64,000 bases of DNA from Nymphaea colorata (GCF_008831285.2 NC_045150.1:17126600-17190599); one strand, 5' to 3'; positions 12,316-23,585 are shown, numbered from the stretch's first letter. Numbers and translations are program-made. The notes: generated by a model not told the origin, from the letters alone.

Positions 12316-12460
12316 CTGATAAAGTAAGTGTCAATTAGGAAACAGACTTAGCAACTAAGTTTCAATTTTAGCTCCCTGTCCCCGTCCCTCAATTTTCCTA
12401 TTGTAGCTTCCACAGATGTTATCTTTCTCAAACGCATTGACAGTAAAAGAGACTCGATAC

Positions 12461-12597
12461 CCAGTAAACTGCACCGAATCCTCCTTCCCCAAGCTTATTT
12501 GCCGGTGCAAAATCATTGGTGGCAGATTTGATAGTAGCCAGATCAAATCTTAGTCCATCCGTCGCATCCGCTCTCTTAACAGCGGAAATTATCTCCA
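12461..12597 (-). pseudogene. CRK-A exon 3 (juxtamembrane, glycine loop)
   Basis: Follows a TTTAACAG acceptor. Encodes DLATIKSATNDFAPANKLGE, then GGFGAVYW just before a GG/GTATCG donor. LGEGGFGAVY is the kinase glycine-rich loop; CRKs usually continue YKG, here YW. Confidence 0.8.
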
Positions 12598-13832
12598 CTG
12601 TTAAACAAGGTAAACTAATAGGGTAAAGATTTGTGTGTGTGTGTATATACAAACAACTCAGTCCAGCCATACGCCGGATGGGTAAAATTTTAAAATTATT
12701 GTTAAAAAAAAAAACTATATTATATTTAGCGACCTTTTATATATAGCGCAGCAAAGATTTATGATGGCCTTAACCATATATATAATCCTTTAGTGTTTAA
12801 ACTTTAACCATTTTACATCCAGTAGCATTGAATTTTCCTATTTTAATTCTGTCATATGTCAGTTACTGCATGGCTAAGATTTAACAACTTTTTACTAATA
12901 AACAATCACACATTAGTGATGGTATATGGTGGCTTTAACAATGATCAATAACCCATTTACTGACAAATTTTAGCTATCTAGCAACTATCCATCAGCATTG
13001 ACTTTTCTGGATACAAACAGCTAGCATTATATATGATTAGTTGAAACCTACCACACTAGAAACAAAGCGCAGCTCTAGATTGGTCAATACAATTGATGTT
13101 AAAGCCAAGTTATGCAGGACAACTCTGTAGGCGTCAAATTTTACTTGGATAGGTTCCCTTGCTTACTGGAAATATTTGAGCTGCTGGTTGTTTCAGATGA
13201 TTTTCGGTCATCTGAGGTCATTCCTTGGCTATTAGGTCCGGCCACGTCAGTACCTTTGTTCTTATGATCTGATTGCTTTTATGCTTTTAGTCTTTCTCAT
13301 TATCAATAAATGGAGTCGGTCCAGCCGCGTCAGTCCAGGCCGCTTGCTGTGAAAAAAAAAAAGATTCTCAAACACAATTGCATGTGATGTTAGAGAGATA
13401 GCTTTAGTATTGAAGTGTGAATGGATGGGATTAAAAAATACTTATATTGAAGACTTTAAGAAGCCTCATATCAAATTTGACTTCGCCTATTAGTTCAAAC
13501 AATCAAAATCGGAAGATTTGAGACAGAAAGTGACAAACTAAGATGCACCTATAGAATTTTGTCCCTCTAAAATTTCAATTAAAACCATTTTAAAGCCCAG
13601 ACAGAATTTGATTTGTGCTTTAAATTATGATAAAGTTTTGACGTTATAAACTTTTTATATGTGTCTGTGTAACTTTCTGTGGGTTATGGTAGGATTGGTG
13701 AACACGGGTGGAACTATGGCTATGTTATTTATTGGACTACCAAATCTAAGGTCTCTGCATCTCCCATCTCCACAAACACAGTGACTCTGTGCCAATGACT
13801 CACCCTGTGCACGCAGCGTATATGCACCTAAA

Positions 13833-14222
13833 AACTAACGTATCATCAGAACTTGCTCAGTTTGGTTGCAGGACGTGGATCTTGTTCTCCAAAGTTGACG
13901 ACTGAGGATGGGTCCGAGTAGGTGAGGGAAAGGAAAGGGAGAAGTGGGAGGGAGAGCACAGAGTGAGACGAAAGCGGGTAATGGTCGAGGCCTGAGGGAG
14001 CTGTCGCACGGTGAAATCTCGGTTGGAGTAGGGTTCCAAGTTGTGAGGGGAAGGGAAGGGGATGGGGAGAGAAAGGAGAAGCAAAGCGGGATGGGAAGCA
14101 AAGTGGGGGAGAAGAGAGAGAGAGAAGGAAGAAAGGGTGAGCGCGCGTCCCTTTTTCAAAATTTTCTTTTGGTTGATGAACGCAACACCGTCGATGGGTG
14201 CGTTCGTCTGATACGCCTACCG
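13833..14222. mobile_element. Possible purine-rich inverted-repeat insertion in CRK-A intron 2
   Basis: 'ctaacgtatcatcagaac' near 13835 is loosely mirrored by 'gttcgtctgatacgcctac' near 14202-14220. The interior (about 13910-14150) is a strongly purine-rich, G-rich stretch unlike the AT-rich intron around it. Open frames here on both strands are low-complexity. No target duplication is clear, so this is tentative. Confidence 0.3.
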
Positions 14223-14228
14223 AGGTGT

Positions 14229-14251
14229 TATATATATATATATATATATAT
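14229..14251. repeat. (TA)n microsatellite
   Basis: Pure TA run about 25 bp downstream (in gene direction) of the CRK-A exon 2 donor. Confidence 0.9.
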
Positions 14252-14275
14252 CAGTTTTGTTTCTTTTCTACCGAC

Positions 14276-14464
14276 CTTGTTGTAAGGCCTCCTCCTCTTC
14301 TTCATTCCTCTGCAATCCGGTAGGCTTCAACTTCTTTCTCCCAAACCAACAAAACTCTCTCCACCACCAGTAAAAGACACAAAGTACACAAGTAATAAGA
14401 ACCGCAATTAAAACAGGGACGACGATTATGACAACCACAAGCTTTCTTTCCATGTTCGGCTTCC
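14276..14464 (-). pseudogene. CRK-A exon 2 (transmembrane segment)
   Basis: Acceptor TGCTTGCAG/GGAAGCC; donor ACAAG/GTCGGT. It encodes a basic lead-in (MERK), a hydrophobic helix rich in Val/Ile/Leu (VVVIIVVPVLIAVLITC), an aromatic FYWWW boundary, then a basic and acidic juxtamembrane stretch (GRKKLKPTGL, NEEEEE). This is the single membrane-spanning segment of the receptor. The frame is open. It joins exon 1 in phase 1. Confidence 0.85.
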
Positions 14465-14495
14465 CTGCAAGCATAAAGTGCTCTTGATATGTGAA

Positions 14496-14503
<8 letters not shown>

Positions 14504-14568
<65 letters not shown>
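14504..14568. repeat. (GA)n microsatellite filling CRK-A intron 1
   Basis: About 65 bp of GA on the plus strand, (CT)n on the coding strand. It begins a few bases after the GC donor of exon 1 and makes up over half of the 109-bp intron 1. A homologous tract sits in the same place in copies C, D, E and F. Confidence 0.95.
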
Positions 14569-14570
<2 letters not shown>

Positions 14571-14573
14571 AGC

Positions 14574-15412
14574 ATGGCATAGTGTCGGATTCACCATTCG
14601 ACGCAGGGCTTGAATCTGATGGAGGTGGTGAGCTAGGAGGTAGGCTTGGTGCTGTTGTGGTATCGTAAAAAAGTTGTGTATCGTAGACCACCCAGCAACT
14701 TCCCGTGGCAATTTCACAGCCGTGTGCAGCAACCAGGTCATTGGGATCTGGGACCTGGTGGTCTCCAAACACTGCTTGCAATCAGCGAAGCTTGTGTCGC
14801 TGGTGCACTGCACGAACCCGTATATCGTCTGCAGATCAGTGTACGGGATGTTGGCCGTGGCAAACATTAACTTTGAAGCTGGCTCTGCTGTTGTTGTTGT
14901 TGCTAAAGAAGTTAGATTCTTCAGCAGTTGGCCCAACTTCTCGTTGAACCCTTTAATGTCCGTCACTTAATCATTGGCCCAATACCAACTACCAGAGTCA
15001 TCCATGTTCAGCTGACCAAAGAAATCCGTGTTGGAGTAGCGCAGCTGGCACTTTTATACCATATGATGGCATTCATTGTGTTAGGGCAGTATTTAATGAG
15101 TTGAACGGTGGAATTGTAGATGCACACCTTGCAGTCCTGCTCATCAACATCTCCCCTGCACTGAACCAGACCATAGACTGTCTCCGATCATTGGCCCTCT
15201 GTGACGTTGGAAAAACCAAAGGGAGGAGCATCTTTTGTCAAGGTGGACAAGACGGCCTCCATGTTCAGCTCATACATGCTCCCAGCTGTGTAATTACCAG
15301 TTGTTCCACAGGAGTGGTCTACGTGGTCATTGGTGCTGCTCATCGCATGGTCGACAACGAGGGAAAGGAGGAGGAGGAGGGAGAAGCCAATCTTCAACCT
15401 AATGAGCCCCAT
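14574..15412 (-). pseudogene. CRK-A exon 1 (signal peptide, two Gnk2/DUF26 domains)
   Basis: Starts MGLIRLKIGFSLLLLLSLVV, a good signal peptide, followed by the N-terminal Gnk2 sequence (CGTTGNYTAGSMYELNM, PPFGFSNVTEG). A TGA at 15188-15190 interrupts domain 1. After it the frame continues with SETVYGLVQCRGDVDE and KYCPNTMNAIIWY. Later frame changes (near 15045, 14960 and 14740) break the link to domain 2 (DLQTIYGFVQCTSDTSFADC, with the C-x8-C-x2-C pattern) and the Pro/Ser-rich linker. The exon ends at T/GCTAGT, a GC donor. Gnk2 domains form the extracellular part of CRKs. Confidence 0.8.
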
Positions 15413-15499
15413 TACAGAATTGCTTGCTTTCTTGGCTAGTGGAAGGAAATGTCTTGGGAAGCATTGGCATGTTTAAGAAAAAGTTTTAAAAGCATCTTT

Positions 15500-15727
15500 G
15501 GGTAGTCCCCTACCAAAATCACGTACCGTGGACGTCATCTAAGTCATCGAACTCTTCCACTGCCGCACCGGAGTCCGCATCGACTTAGATAAGGAGTCCG
15601 AGCTACACATTCTCTATATAAGGAGTTGACCCTTCCTCTGTTTTGGTGGATGTAGGCTATTAACACCAAACCATGTTAAGTTTGAGCTGTTCTTTTTTTT
15701 TTTGCTTCCCTTCCATGAAATTTAACA
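15500..15727 (+). mobile_element. Copia LTR fragment with TATA box
   Basis: The sequence ends ...aatttaaca immediately before a primer-binding-like site and contains a TATATAAGG promoter box at 15615-15623. Its 5' edge could not be fixed. It precedes the gag relic at 16294-17137 in the same orientation, so it is taken as the 5' LTR of a decayed Ty1/copia element sitting just upstream of CRK-A. No 3' LTR was found. Confidence 0.5.
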
Positions 15728-15741
15728 TGACATCAAAGCTC
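15728..15741 (+). other. Degenerate primer-binding site
   Basis: 'tgacatcaaagctc' resembles the initiator-methionine tRNA complement (TGGTATCAGAGC) used by most plant copia elements and directly follows the LTR end. Confidence 0.45.
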
Positions 15742-16293
15742 GGTTGTTAGGGGAGGCCTTTCCACTATCTGCTGCAAGATTGCATCTCCTAATTCTAAAG
15801 AACTCCGGCGATGGAAGGTGACGCCAACAAGTGGCGATCATTCTAGAGACCGTGAAGTATCACCAGATCGCATTCAACAGCGTTGATCCCTCCCGTGTTT
15901 TCTGTCGTTGGACAGAAATCCAAAATTATATTCCGAAAAGTTCGACTTGGTTCCTCGCCTTCCATTTTTTCCTGTACCCCTGTGAGAGAAGTCGGCATTT
16001 TACAAGTGTCACAGTTGCTAGCCCTGTGCAAACTCTCCAGGGAGCACATTCTAGGCATGACTTTCTTTGGGGTGTCTTTTTTATTGGAGGCAATTCAGAG
16101 TTCGACCAGGGTGGCGTTGGATTCGGGCACGTGTCTAGTATTTTTTGTCCAATTTTTAGATTTTTTGAACAATCTTGTGAGGAGATAAAAGATTTACAAG
16201 TGTTGCTGGTTTCTGAAGTTCCCTGCAACCTCAACAGAGAGACTCGCCAGCGACCCAGACTGTCTTCAAGTGGGAATCCACAGCGCCAATATC

Positions 16294-17137
16294 ATGGCTG
16301 ATGCTGCTAGCTCAAATCAAAGAGATGAAGCATCCAAGGGAGCCAAGTCCACCAAGCATAATACACTGAAAATAACTTCCGCCCCCTCAATTGTGCTAAC
16401 TATTTGAGTTGGGCAAAGGCTACTCGCTTGTTTTTCAGTGGAAGATCAAAAGCAGGATATATTAACAAGAAAATCAAAGCTCCAGCCACTACTCATCCCA
16501 ATTACGATGAATGAGAATCAGAGAATGACATGGTTATGGCGTGGCTGCTTAAATATATGGAACCATCCGTAACAAATCTGTTTACATATCAAGATACTGT
16601 GCACGGAATATGAGAGGCTCTGAAAGAATTTTACACTGAGCAAAATAATCTTGCTCGAGTATACCAGATACAATGCGAGATAGCCAATCTCACCCTCCAC
16701 GACCAAGACGTGCAGCGGTATATTGGGAGACTCAGGAGCATATATGATGAGCTCCTCCAATATTGACCAAAGACCTCCGATCCAATCATTTATAAACAGC
16801 GATTGGAAGAAGATTAAATCTTCAAGGTCATCGCTGGATTGAGTGAGGACTATGAAGCCTTAAGGACTCAAATCCTCAATACTGTGCTGTCACCAAAATT
16901 CAATGTTATTTGTCAAATGATTCAAAGAGAGGTGTCAAGGTGAGGAGTCATGATTGTCGCTCCTAAAACAAACTCCATAGAAGACAACAAAATAAAATGG
17001 CATGCCTTTCACAGTTGGGCACTAATCAAGACATACAAATGAACCACTCGAACATGTAGAAAAATCGCAGCAAACTTAAATGTACTCACTATAGGAAATT
17101 GGGTCACACGCTCGATCGCTGTTGGAAACTTGTGGGT
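16294..17137 (+). pseudogene. Ty1/copia gag relic with zinc knuckle
   Basis: Reading across frames gives MADAASSNQRDEAS, then NYLSWAKATRLFFSGRSK, MAWLLKYMEPSV, IWEALKEFYTEQN, QIQCEIANLTLHDQDVQRY and IFKVIAGLSEDYEALRTQIL. This is the usual order of plant copia Gag (UBN2-type). A CCHC knuckle follows as CTHYRKLGHTLDRC, with the second cysteine changed to tyrosine. Several stops (for example near 16399 and 16766) and frameshifts break the frame, so the element is dead. Sequence after 17137 is unrelated repeat and no pol follows. Confidence 0.75.
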
Positions 17138-17545
17138 AGGGATGCCAACGGATCGGATTCGGATTGGATATACTCTTTACCATATCCGATTTTTCAGATA
17201 TTCCTATTTTCGGATTCAGATTAGGATTTGAATTCAGATGAAAAAAAGTTTATACCATATCCGAATTCGATTTTAAAATCTACATCCAAATCCAATCTTT
17301 AAGTTATACTCGAATCCGATCCGAATCCGAATTTTAAGTTATATCCGAGTCCGATTCGAATTCAATTTTTAAGTTATACCTAAATCTAATCAGAATCGAA
17401 ATTTTAAGTTATATATGAATTTGATCCGAATTCAACTTTTAAGTTATATCTGAATCCGATTCAAATCCAACTTTTAACTTTATCTGAATCCGATCCGAAT
17501 CTGATTCGAATCCGACTTTTAAGTTATATCCGAATCACCAGATGA
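17138..17545. repeat. Minisatellite after a 'tagggatgccaacggatcgg' terminus
   Basis: From about 17290 units of roughly 35-50 bp repeat the pattern 'gaatccgatccgaat' then 'cttttaagttatatc', with drift. The start, 'tagggatgccaacggatc', resembles the inverted ends 'gatttgctgacatccct' near 20133-20150 and 'gatctgctaacatccct' near 20200-20217, and 'attgacatccct' near 45728. These look like termini of one small DNA-transposon family, perhaps hAT-like, but no target duplication was established. Confidence 0.5.
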
Positions 17546-19005
17546 CAAGACGTCAGGTTGATGTCCATAGCACATTTAACCTTGATGGAGTTTCGGCTCA
17601 TAAATTAAATGAAAAAAAACAAAAGCAATTTTTTTCTATCGGTTTGGTTTTGTCCAGATTAGTGTCAAAATATTAGGCCAAGATAGAATGATTTCCTTTG
17701 TATGTTACACTATTCCTTAATTTCTGAAAGCACGATTCAAACTTCACAAATCCAACCAAGCACTCAGCCAAACAGGACTAAGTTTGGACGGAGCAGAATT
17801 AAATTGCATTCGAAACAAAATCGATGTAGTTAAGGATCCGATGCGTTGCATCTCTTTTTTGCGATAGCTCCTGGTGCAGCTATACCAGTGAAGATTGAGG
17901 GCATCTCCGAGCTGATGGTTTCTTTCTGTCTTCTCATGAGACCAAACACCGAAATCAAATTGTGCAATGGAAGATGCTCTGTTCTTGGCACCGATTGCGT
18001 ACGACCTTTAACCTTGAAAATAGCAGCTCATTCAACTGCACAGTCTCATCATTTCTTGATAAAGGAAGGAAGCCCCACCCTCCAGCAGGTTTGCCTCAAA
18101 ACTGAATCTCAAATAAAGCAATGAGCAGTTGCCTACGTTTCCTATAAACCAGACCCAAAATTGAGATTTCTTAGGACTTACTAATAGATTTGCTTAGCAA
18201 ATAGAATAACTAAATCCATGATGACCTGAACCTTGAATTCTACAACATGGAACCATGTATAGGCATAAATTCGGGTACTTTCATAAAATGTCAACTATAA
18301 GGAAGACAGAATGTAGTAATTTGGCTTGACAATCTAAAAATGCTTGTGTTCTCAGATTGAAGTCTGATATGGAACAATGTATTATTCTACCGAAGAGGTC
18401 CAATGTTTGAATACTGTTGTGTATTATGTCACTAATTAAAATATATTGTATGTTAATGTTGACCATCATGTAGTTTCCAGGTGCCACCTCAGAGAAAAAA
18501 GTAAGATTTTGTAGCACTGTTTGCTCCTTGACCAGCAGCCAAATCCAAATTGCAGCATGTTAACTCTACTAAATGGGTGATCTAATCGTTTTTATTCTTT
18601 CAAATAAAGAAAATCATCAAAGGGCACCAATAGAGTTTTAAATAAATATGCAGCCTCCATTTTCTTGAGACTATTTATCTGAGCGGCAAAGCTGTAAGAA
18701 GTTATTAAAGTACCTCCAGATGATCCAAATGAACAAGTGGTTTCTCCCTAAGACAAAAATAAGGTGTTATTGATCTCATCATCAGTGGAATGTGAGCTTA
18801 GACATTGCCTTGCACAAGACTAAAACAAATGCGTATATGAAGGCATCTCCAAATCCCATTGGGATTTATTGCAGACAAAGAGCATGAGTGCCAGATACTA
18901 TCCAAGAAGTTAACAACTCATGCACTAGAGATACAAGCGGTGCCTTGAAAGGCGGGGGAATAGATGATCATCGCTACTTCGTCCTCTCATGAGTAGTTAA
19001 AAGCT
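17546..19005. other. 3' flank of CRK-B, array-homologous noncoding DNA
   Basis: Portions align with the 3' flank of CRK-A (17750-18060 with 5950-6310; 18700-18960 with 7080-7300). The latter block is probably the former 3' UTR. No intact coding frame was found. Confidence 0.5.
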
Positions 19006-19545
19006 TCAGTAGGAAGATGAAACAAGCTCTGAACCAGTCCTTCATGTTGCTGAACTCATTTGTTTTCCCAAAGATAGGTTTCTGGTTTTCCAGGAACGAG
19101 GGGCAGGAAAGGGAAAAATTTAAAAATTTCTTCTTAAAAAAGAATCACTATATTGGCATTATCGACGTTGTATATATACAAAGATTTATGATTGCTTTAA
19201 CAATTTATACAATCCATTTAGTGACGAATGTTTAAATATTACCTGTTTGACATCGGGCGGCTATGTATATATAGGATGATTCAATTCTGACAGATGTTAT
19301 TGGATGGTTAAGATTTTGATTTTTTTTTAACTAAAAAAAATCACTATATTGACACTTGTAACAATGATCTATAATCCTTTTAGCCACAAATTTTAAGTAT
19401 ATAAGATGCACCTGAAGAATTTTTTGTCCCTCTAAAATTACAATTAATTTAAAAGCATTTTAAAGACCTGACAGAATTTGATTCTTGCTTTAAATTTTGA
19501 TAAAATTTTGACCTTATAAACTTTTTATATGTGTGTGTGTGTGTG
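19006..19545 (-). pseudogene. CRK-B: internally deleted CRK remnant
   Basis: 19006-19110 encodes the CRK C-terminal tail (WKTRNLSLGKQMSSAT, stop, RTGSELVSSSY, then TGA at 19006-19008). An in-frame stop replaces the expected Ser/Ile before RTGSE. Directly upstream in gene direction, from about 19120 to 19545, the sequence is no longer kinase. It matches intron 2 of CRK-A (12690-12760 and 13550-13660: 'ttgtccctctaaaatt', 'gacagaatttgatt'). Exons 3-6 and most of exon 7 were therefore removed by deletion, joining intron 2 to the tail. No exon 1 or 2 was seen upstream. Confidence 0.7.
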
Positions 19546-20589
19546 GAAAAACACACATATTTAACCAAAATATTTCATTACAACTTGCCACTGATTTTCA
19601 GTAACATTATCTATACAAGTGTTACATTTCGACCGCTTTCTAGCTAAGGCTATCAATCTGGCCCGCGCTTGGTAGGAACAGGTCAGTGAGGTACACTCGA
19701 ACGGCTAAGCCAAGTCACCCCACCCACCACCCGCCCCTTTCTCTCTCAAGGTTGATGAGGCTGGCAGGTCTTGCACGTCTGTCCTACACTTGCATATTAT
19801 GAAAAAGTTTGCAAGCATCTTGCGGAGGCCCCCATCAAAATTAAATCACCTAGACTTACCCTCGACCGTCCTGATCTTGTAACTTGTCAAGTTATGGGAT
19901 TTGAATATGATATTTTTCAATATTCACACATTAGCATCCAAATAAATCTATATCATATTTGAATCTGATTTTTTAGTTCAAATTTGAATTTGAATCCTGC
20001 TTTTAAATGGTATCATATAGTCAGACTTTTTTTCTAAATCTTATTCCTATATAATCTCTTAATCAGATGTTAATTTTTTTTGTCACATTCAAAATCTTTT
20101 GAAGTGCTTCAATTAGGTACCCGATCCAAATCGGATTTGCTGACATCCCTAATAATTTTTTTTTCTAAATCCTGTCCCCATATAATCTTTTAAATAAATC
20201 GGATCTGCTAACATCCCTAATCATTTAGTTCATTTATATTTACAAATCGGATCATACAAATAGTCCGACGAGAACTTGAGTAGCAGTGTATTTGTAGATG
20301 TAAATGAAGGGCATTCAATTAAGGCTGGAAGTTGAATGGCTAAAATAGCCGTGAGACTGATCTGTGAGACTGATGACCTGCACAAATGTGATGACGGGTC
20401 AAGCAACTTTGTGTTTATTGTCTATCCAAGGATTCCAACGAATTGTTCTTCAATGGAAAAAAATATTAAAATCTTTATTTTTCAAAAACAAATAAAAAAT
20501 ATGCATTCAATAAAGATAAAAATTACTCATAAAATTATTCCAAAATTACAGGTGGTATTCTAGGACCCTTTCAACTCAACTCAAATAAG
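19546..20589. other. Repeat-derived intergenic DNA
   Basis: Contains a GTGTGT run (19531-19544), AT-rich filler, and two copies of an end-like motif ('gatttgctgacatccct' near 20133, 'gatctgctaacatccct' near 20200) matching, inverted, the start of the 17138 repeat. No gene recognised. Confidence 0.4.
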
Positions 20590-20725
20590 CCAAAATTCAA
20601 AATTGGTGGAGTGCCTTAATCTTGTAGTAAGCAGAACGGAGGGTGACGAAGAATTTGCTTCTTCTGTTTCTTTCCTTATCATAATCACCCTCACCTAATC
20701 TAATTACAGCTAAGGGTGACAAGGC
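20590..20725. repeat. Second copy of the 370-520 segment
   Basis: Contains 'ggagtgccttaatctt', 'gaatttgcttcttctgt' and 'taattacagctaaggg', matching 370-520 with substitutions and gaps. It marks duplication of intergenic DNA between the left part of the window and this point. Confidence 0.55.
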
Positions 20726-22327
20726 GAGGAGGGAAGAAGAAAAGTCCTGAAACTTGAAGCAATAAACAAGGGAAATAAGCAAGATTCACCCTTTCACTGA
20801 GAAAACGTAGGAGGATCACATACACATGTCGAATACTTTAAACGTTAATATCGTTCATTAATATCCCTTTTTAAACTGCGTCGTTTCTTTATTGATTGGA
20901 TAAAGAAGTTGCAGTGACATACCCTGGATTATATTTTAAACCCAAATGGGTGGAAATATCAACCAGCTTGAGTTTTGGCAATTTAAACAAGATCGGTGGT
21001 ACTTGCTTAATCTTCCCTCTTGGTGTATACTTGATCCCAAATGTGTCTTCTTACTTGCAGATTTAGTTATTTCCATGTGATGGGTGTCCGGTGACCAAGA
21101 ATGCACACATGTATCTTGTCTCTAGGGGTTTTTTCAACGGATTTGTGGGATACCTACCCCTGTAATTGAACTTTTAGGTTAAGGCCGCTTTTGTTAAGTA
21201 TTGCAATGACTAATGAGCATATGTGATCAAAGTAGTTTTTGCAGTACCTTATACGGGTTTCATGCTATTGGACACGGAACACCACAAAATAAACTAGTAC
21301 AACCAAATTATCTAGGGAAAAAATATTATAGCAACCAATCAACCATCCATCATCTTAAATCCTGTCGCTATGAACCATAAAGTATACTGATAAGCAAAGT
21401 CATGCCACATGTTGAATACCATTCTGTCCAAATAGCATTCTATTCTATTTGTAAATACACTGCAGATTGCGGAAGTGTTGGTCCTTCACGATCAGATCAC
21501 TCTAACCAGAAGAAGGACATCCTGGTTGATAGACTTATTTTGGGGAAATCAGTTCTACATCTTAGCGGATCCCTGGATAACTCTGTCCGAATGGAATTTC
21601 TTCAGGATTAATAGGAAAATGTGAGTTCCCATGCTTTATCGACCGCTGATTTTCCGCTTGGTTTTACCCTTGACCACTGTCAATGATTCAATATTAAGGA
21701 AACTTTGTTCTATGCCAAGATATGACAATAATAACGAAACTTTGTTACTGATCCTGAGATGGCAAAGGACTTACATTCCAGCCTGCCTCCCGGAATGATC
21801 TTTGAAGGATGGAAATTTTAACATATGGGCTTTGGCATCTGATGTAGCACAGCAGAGAGATTGGTTCCGTCAGTTTAGGGATTAGAAACCAGTGGACTTT
21901 TTCCTTTGTGATTCTGTACTTACTCAGACAGACCTATTCAGGGTGCTTCCGACTTGTGTTAATGATTGAGGGGTTTTTGCATGCAGTTATGCTTGTCTGA
22001 GACATAGACATGGGATTTTGTTCATCTCCGATGAGATTTTCTCTGTTGAGATTGCTATGCTGCTGGTAGAGCAGATGTAGTATGGTTCCGTGTTTCTGTT
22101 CTGTTCGCTTGCTTTGTTGAGTTTCTGTTTTTGTTGTATTCTTGTATTCCATATTCTTTATTCTAATCGATCACACATGAAAGATACAACGTAGCTAGCG
22201 AGCATAACTGCGCCCCCGAAGTGGGTTACGGTGTATACAGCAAAATAGACTCGCAGATCACACATGAAAAAAGCACTCCGTGTACATATATAGTCTGAAA
22301 AAGGAAACCGAATATGATCAGCCCTAT
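20726..22327. other. Intergenic DNA, no gene recognised
   Basis: Mixed-composition DNA with no frame resembling a known family. The largest frames (61-72 codons) have no recognisable motif, start context or splice signals. 22190-22327 shares sequence with the region after the DUF26-D and -F tail exons (27340-27430, 53350-53440) and is likely a former 3' UTR of DUF26-C. Confidence 0.4.
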
Positions 22328-22419
22328 TTATAACCATGATGGTATCATTGTAGACATCAAAGCAAAAGTGATGACGGTGATCATAGCCACTGATGTTGCG
22401 ATGGAGTGGTTCGGCTTGT
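22328..22419 (-). pseudogene. DUF26-C exon 2: hydrophobic C-terminal tail
   Basis: Acceptor CTCCATGCAG/ACAAGCC. In phase with exon 1 (TCA G/AC AAG) it encodes DKPNHS, then small and hydrophobic residues (IATSVAMITVITFALMST), ending ...PSWL and TAA at 22328-22330. There is no basic or cytoplasmic tail after the hydrophobic run, as in GPI-attachment signals and unlike the membrane exon of the CRKs. Compared with D and F it carries an in-frame shortening of three codons, which favours a once-coding exon. Confidence 0.6.
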
Positions 22420-22458
22420 CTGCATGGAGATCAAATTCTTGTAGTTAGTGAGGGGGAA

Positions 22459-22580
<122 letters not shown>

Positions 22581-22582
22581 GC

Positions 22583-23524
22583 CTGACGTAGTTTTGGATG
22601 CACCGCTTGATGGGCTTGAATCCGATGGAGGCGGTGGAGGAGATGGGCTTGGGCTTGGAGGTAGTGAATTAGAAGATGGTCTTGGGCTTGGAGTTGGTGA
22701 ATTAAAAGTTGGGCTTGGGCTTGCATTGGATGGAGGTGCTGGAGGAGATGGGGTTGAAGTAGTTGTGGTAGCATAAAACAGCTCCGTATCGTACCTCACA
22801 CGGCAACTTCCCATGGCAATTTCACAGCCATGTCCATTTTCGAAGTCCGGGGGATATTGGAGATGGTTCTATTCAAACAAAGACTGCAATCAGCAAGGCT
22901 TGTGTCCCTGGTGCACTGCACCAACCCATATATCGTCTGTAGATCATCGTAGGGGATGCTGCCCATATCAAAAATGAACCTTGAAAGCTCTGTTGTCGCT
23001 TGATAAGTGAGATTCTTCCAACTTTTTGTTAAAGGCTTCGGGGTGTTCCACTTTATCAGTGGTCCAATACCAAGAACCAGAATCCTCGACATTGAGGTGA
23101 CCAAAGAAGTTGGTGTTGGAGTAGCGCAACTGGCACTTTTCATACCATAGGATGGCATCCAATGTGCTGGGGCGGTAATTGACTACTTGTTGGGTGGAAT
23201 TAGAGATGCACCCCTTGCACGTTCCTCATCAACGTCGGCCCTGCACCGAACCAGGCCATGCACTCTATCCAATCCGTGTCCCATGGTGGCATTGGAAAAA
23301 CCAGTAGGAAGAGCATCGTTTGTCAAGGTGAAGAAGAGGCTGCACATGTTTACTTCAAACGTGCTTCCATTTGTGTAATTCGCAGTGACGCTGCAGTGGC
23401 TGTTGATATAGTCGTTCGTGCTCATTGCATGGTCGACATGGAAGGAAAAGAGGATAAAGGGGAGGAGGATGTGGAAGCCAACCTTCAACAACCTTGGCAT
23501 CATTGCAGGGTAAACCATCTCCAA
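22583..23524 (-). pseudogene. DUF26-C exon 1 (signal peptide, two Gnk2 domains, linker)
   Basis: Starts MEMVYPAMMPRLLKVGFHIL with a hydrophobic signal peptide ending near VDHA. Domain 1 contains HCSVTANYTNGSTFEVNM. Domain 2 contains DDLQTIYGLVQC and SLADCSLC. The C-terminal linker is Pro/Ser-rich (SPSPPPPPSDSSPSSG) and ends KTTSG. The donor is CAG/GCAAGT, a consensus-like GC donor. A one-base loss near 23220 moves the frame just before the C-x-G-C cysteines, and two later indels shift it again. Confidence 0.8.
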
Positions 23525-23577
23525 TCCTCCTAGCTATGGATTGGAGGAGAACAAAATCTCCACTGGGGAGCTTTGGC

Positions 23578-23585
23578 TTATTTAA
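23578..23585 (-). promoter_or_regulatory. TATA-like box of DUF26-C
   Basis: TTAAATAA on the minus strand, 54-61 bases upstream of the ATG. The same or nearly the same box precedes CRK-E (49241-49248), DUF26-D (32224-32231, TTAAATAG) and DUF26-F (54611-54618). Conservation in position supports a promoter element; there is no direct evidence of use. Confidence 0.35.

Larger units (their letters stand above)
7340..15412 (-). pseudogene. CRK-A: cysteine-rich receptor-like kinase pseudogene (whole locus)
   Basis: Seven exons in the classical CRK order can be traced on the minus strand. Exon 1 holds the signal peptide and two Gnk2/DUF26 domains, exon 2 the membrane segment, and exons 3-7 a Ser/Thr kinase. 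CRKs are plasma-membrane receptors linking an extracellular cysteine-rich ectodomain to a cytoplasmic kinase. Exon 4 is 211 bp and exon 6 is 149 bp, close to usual CRK sizes. The copy is dead: exon 1 has an in-frame TGA (15188-15190) and several frame changes, exon 5 has a TAA, exon 7 a frameshift, and intron 5 carries a 2.86-kb solo LTR. Exons are listed separately. I am confident of the family and of the pseudogene status; a real transcript is unlikely. Confidence 0.85.

Noticed and set aside
13857-14285. 100-113-codon frames on both strands of the purine-rich island
   Set aside because: Low-complexity Ser/Pro/Leu or Gly/Arg/Glu composition caused by purine bias; located in an intron.
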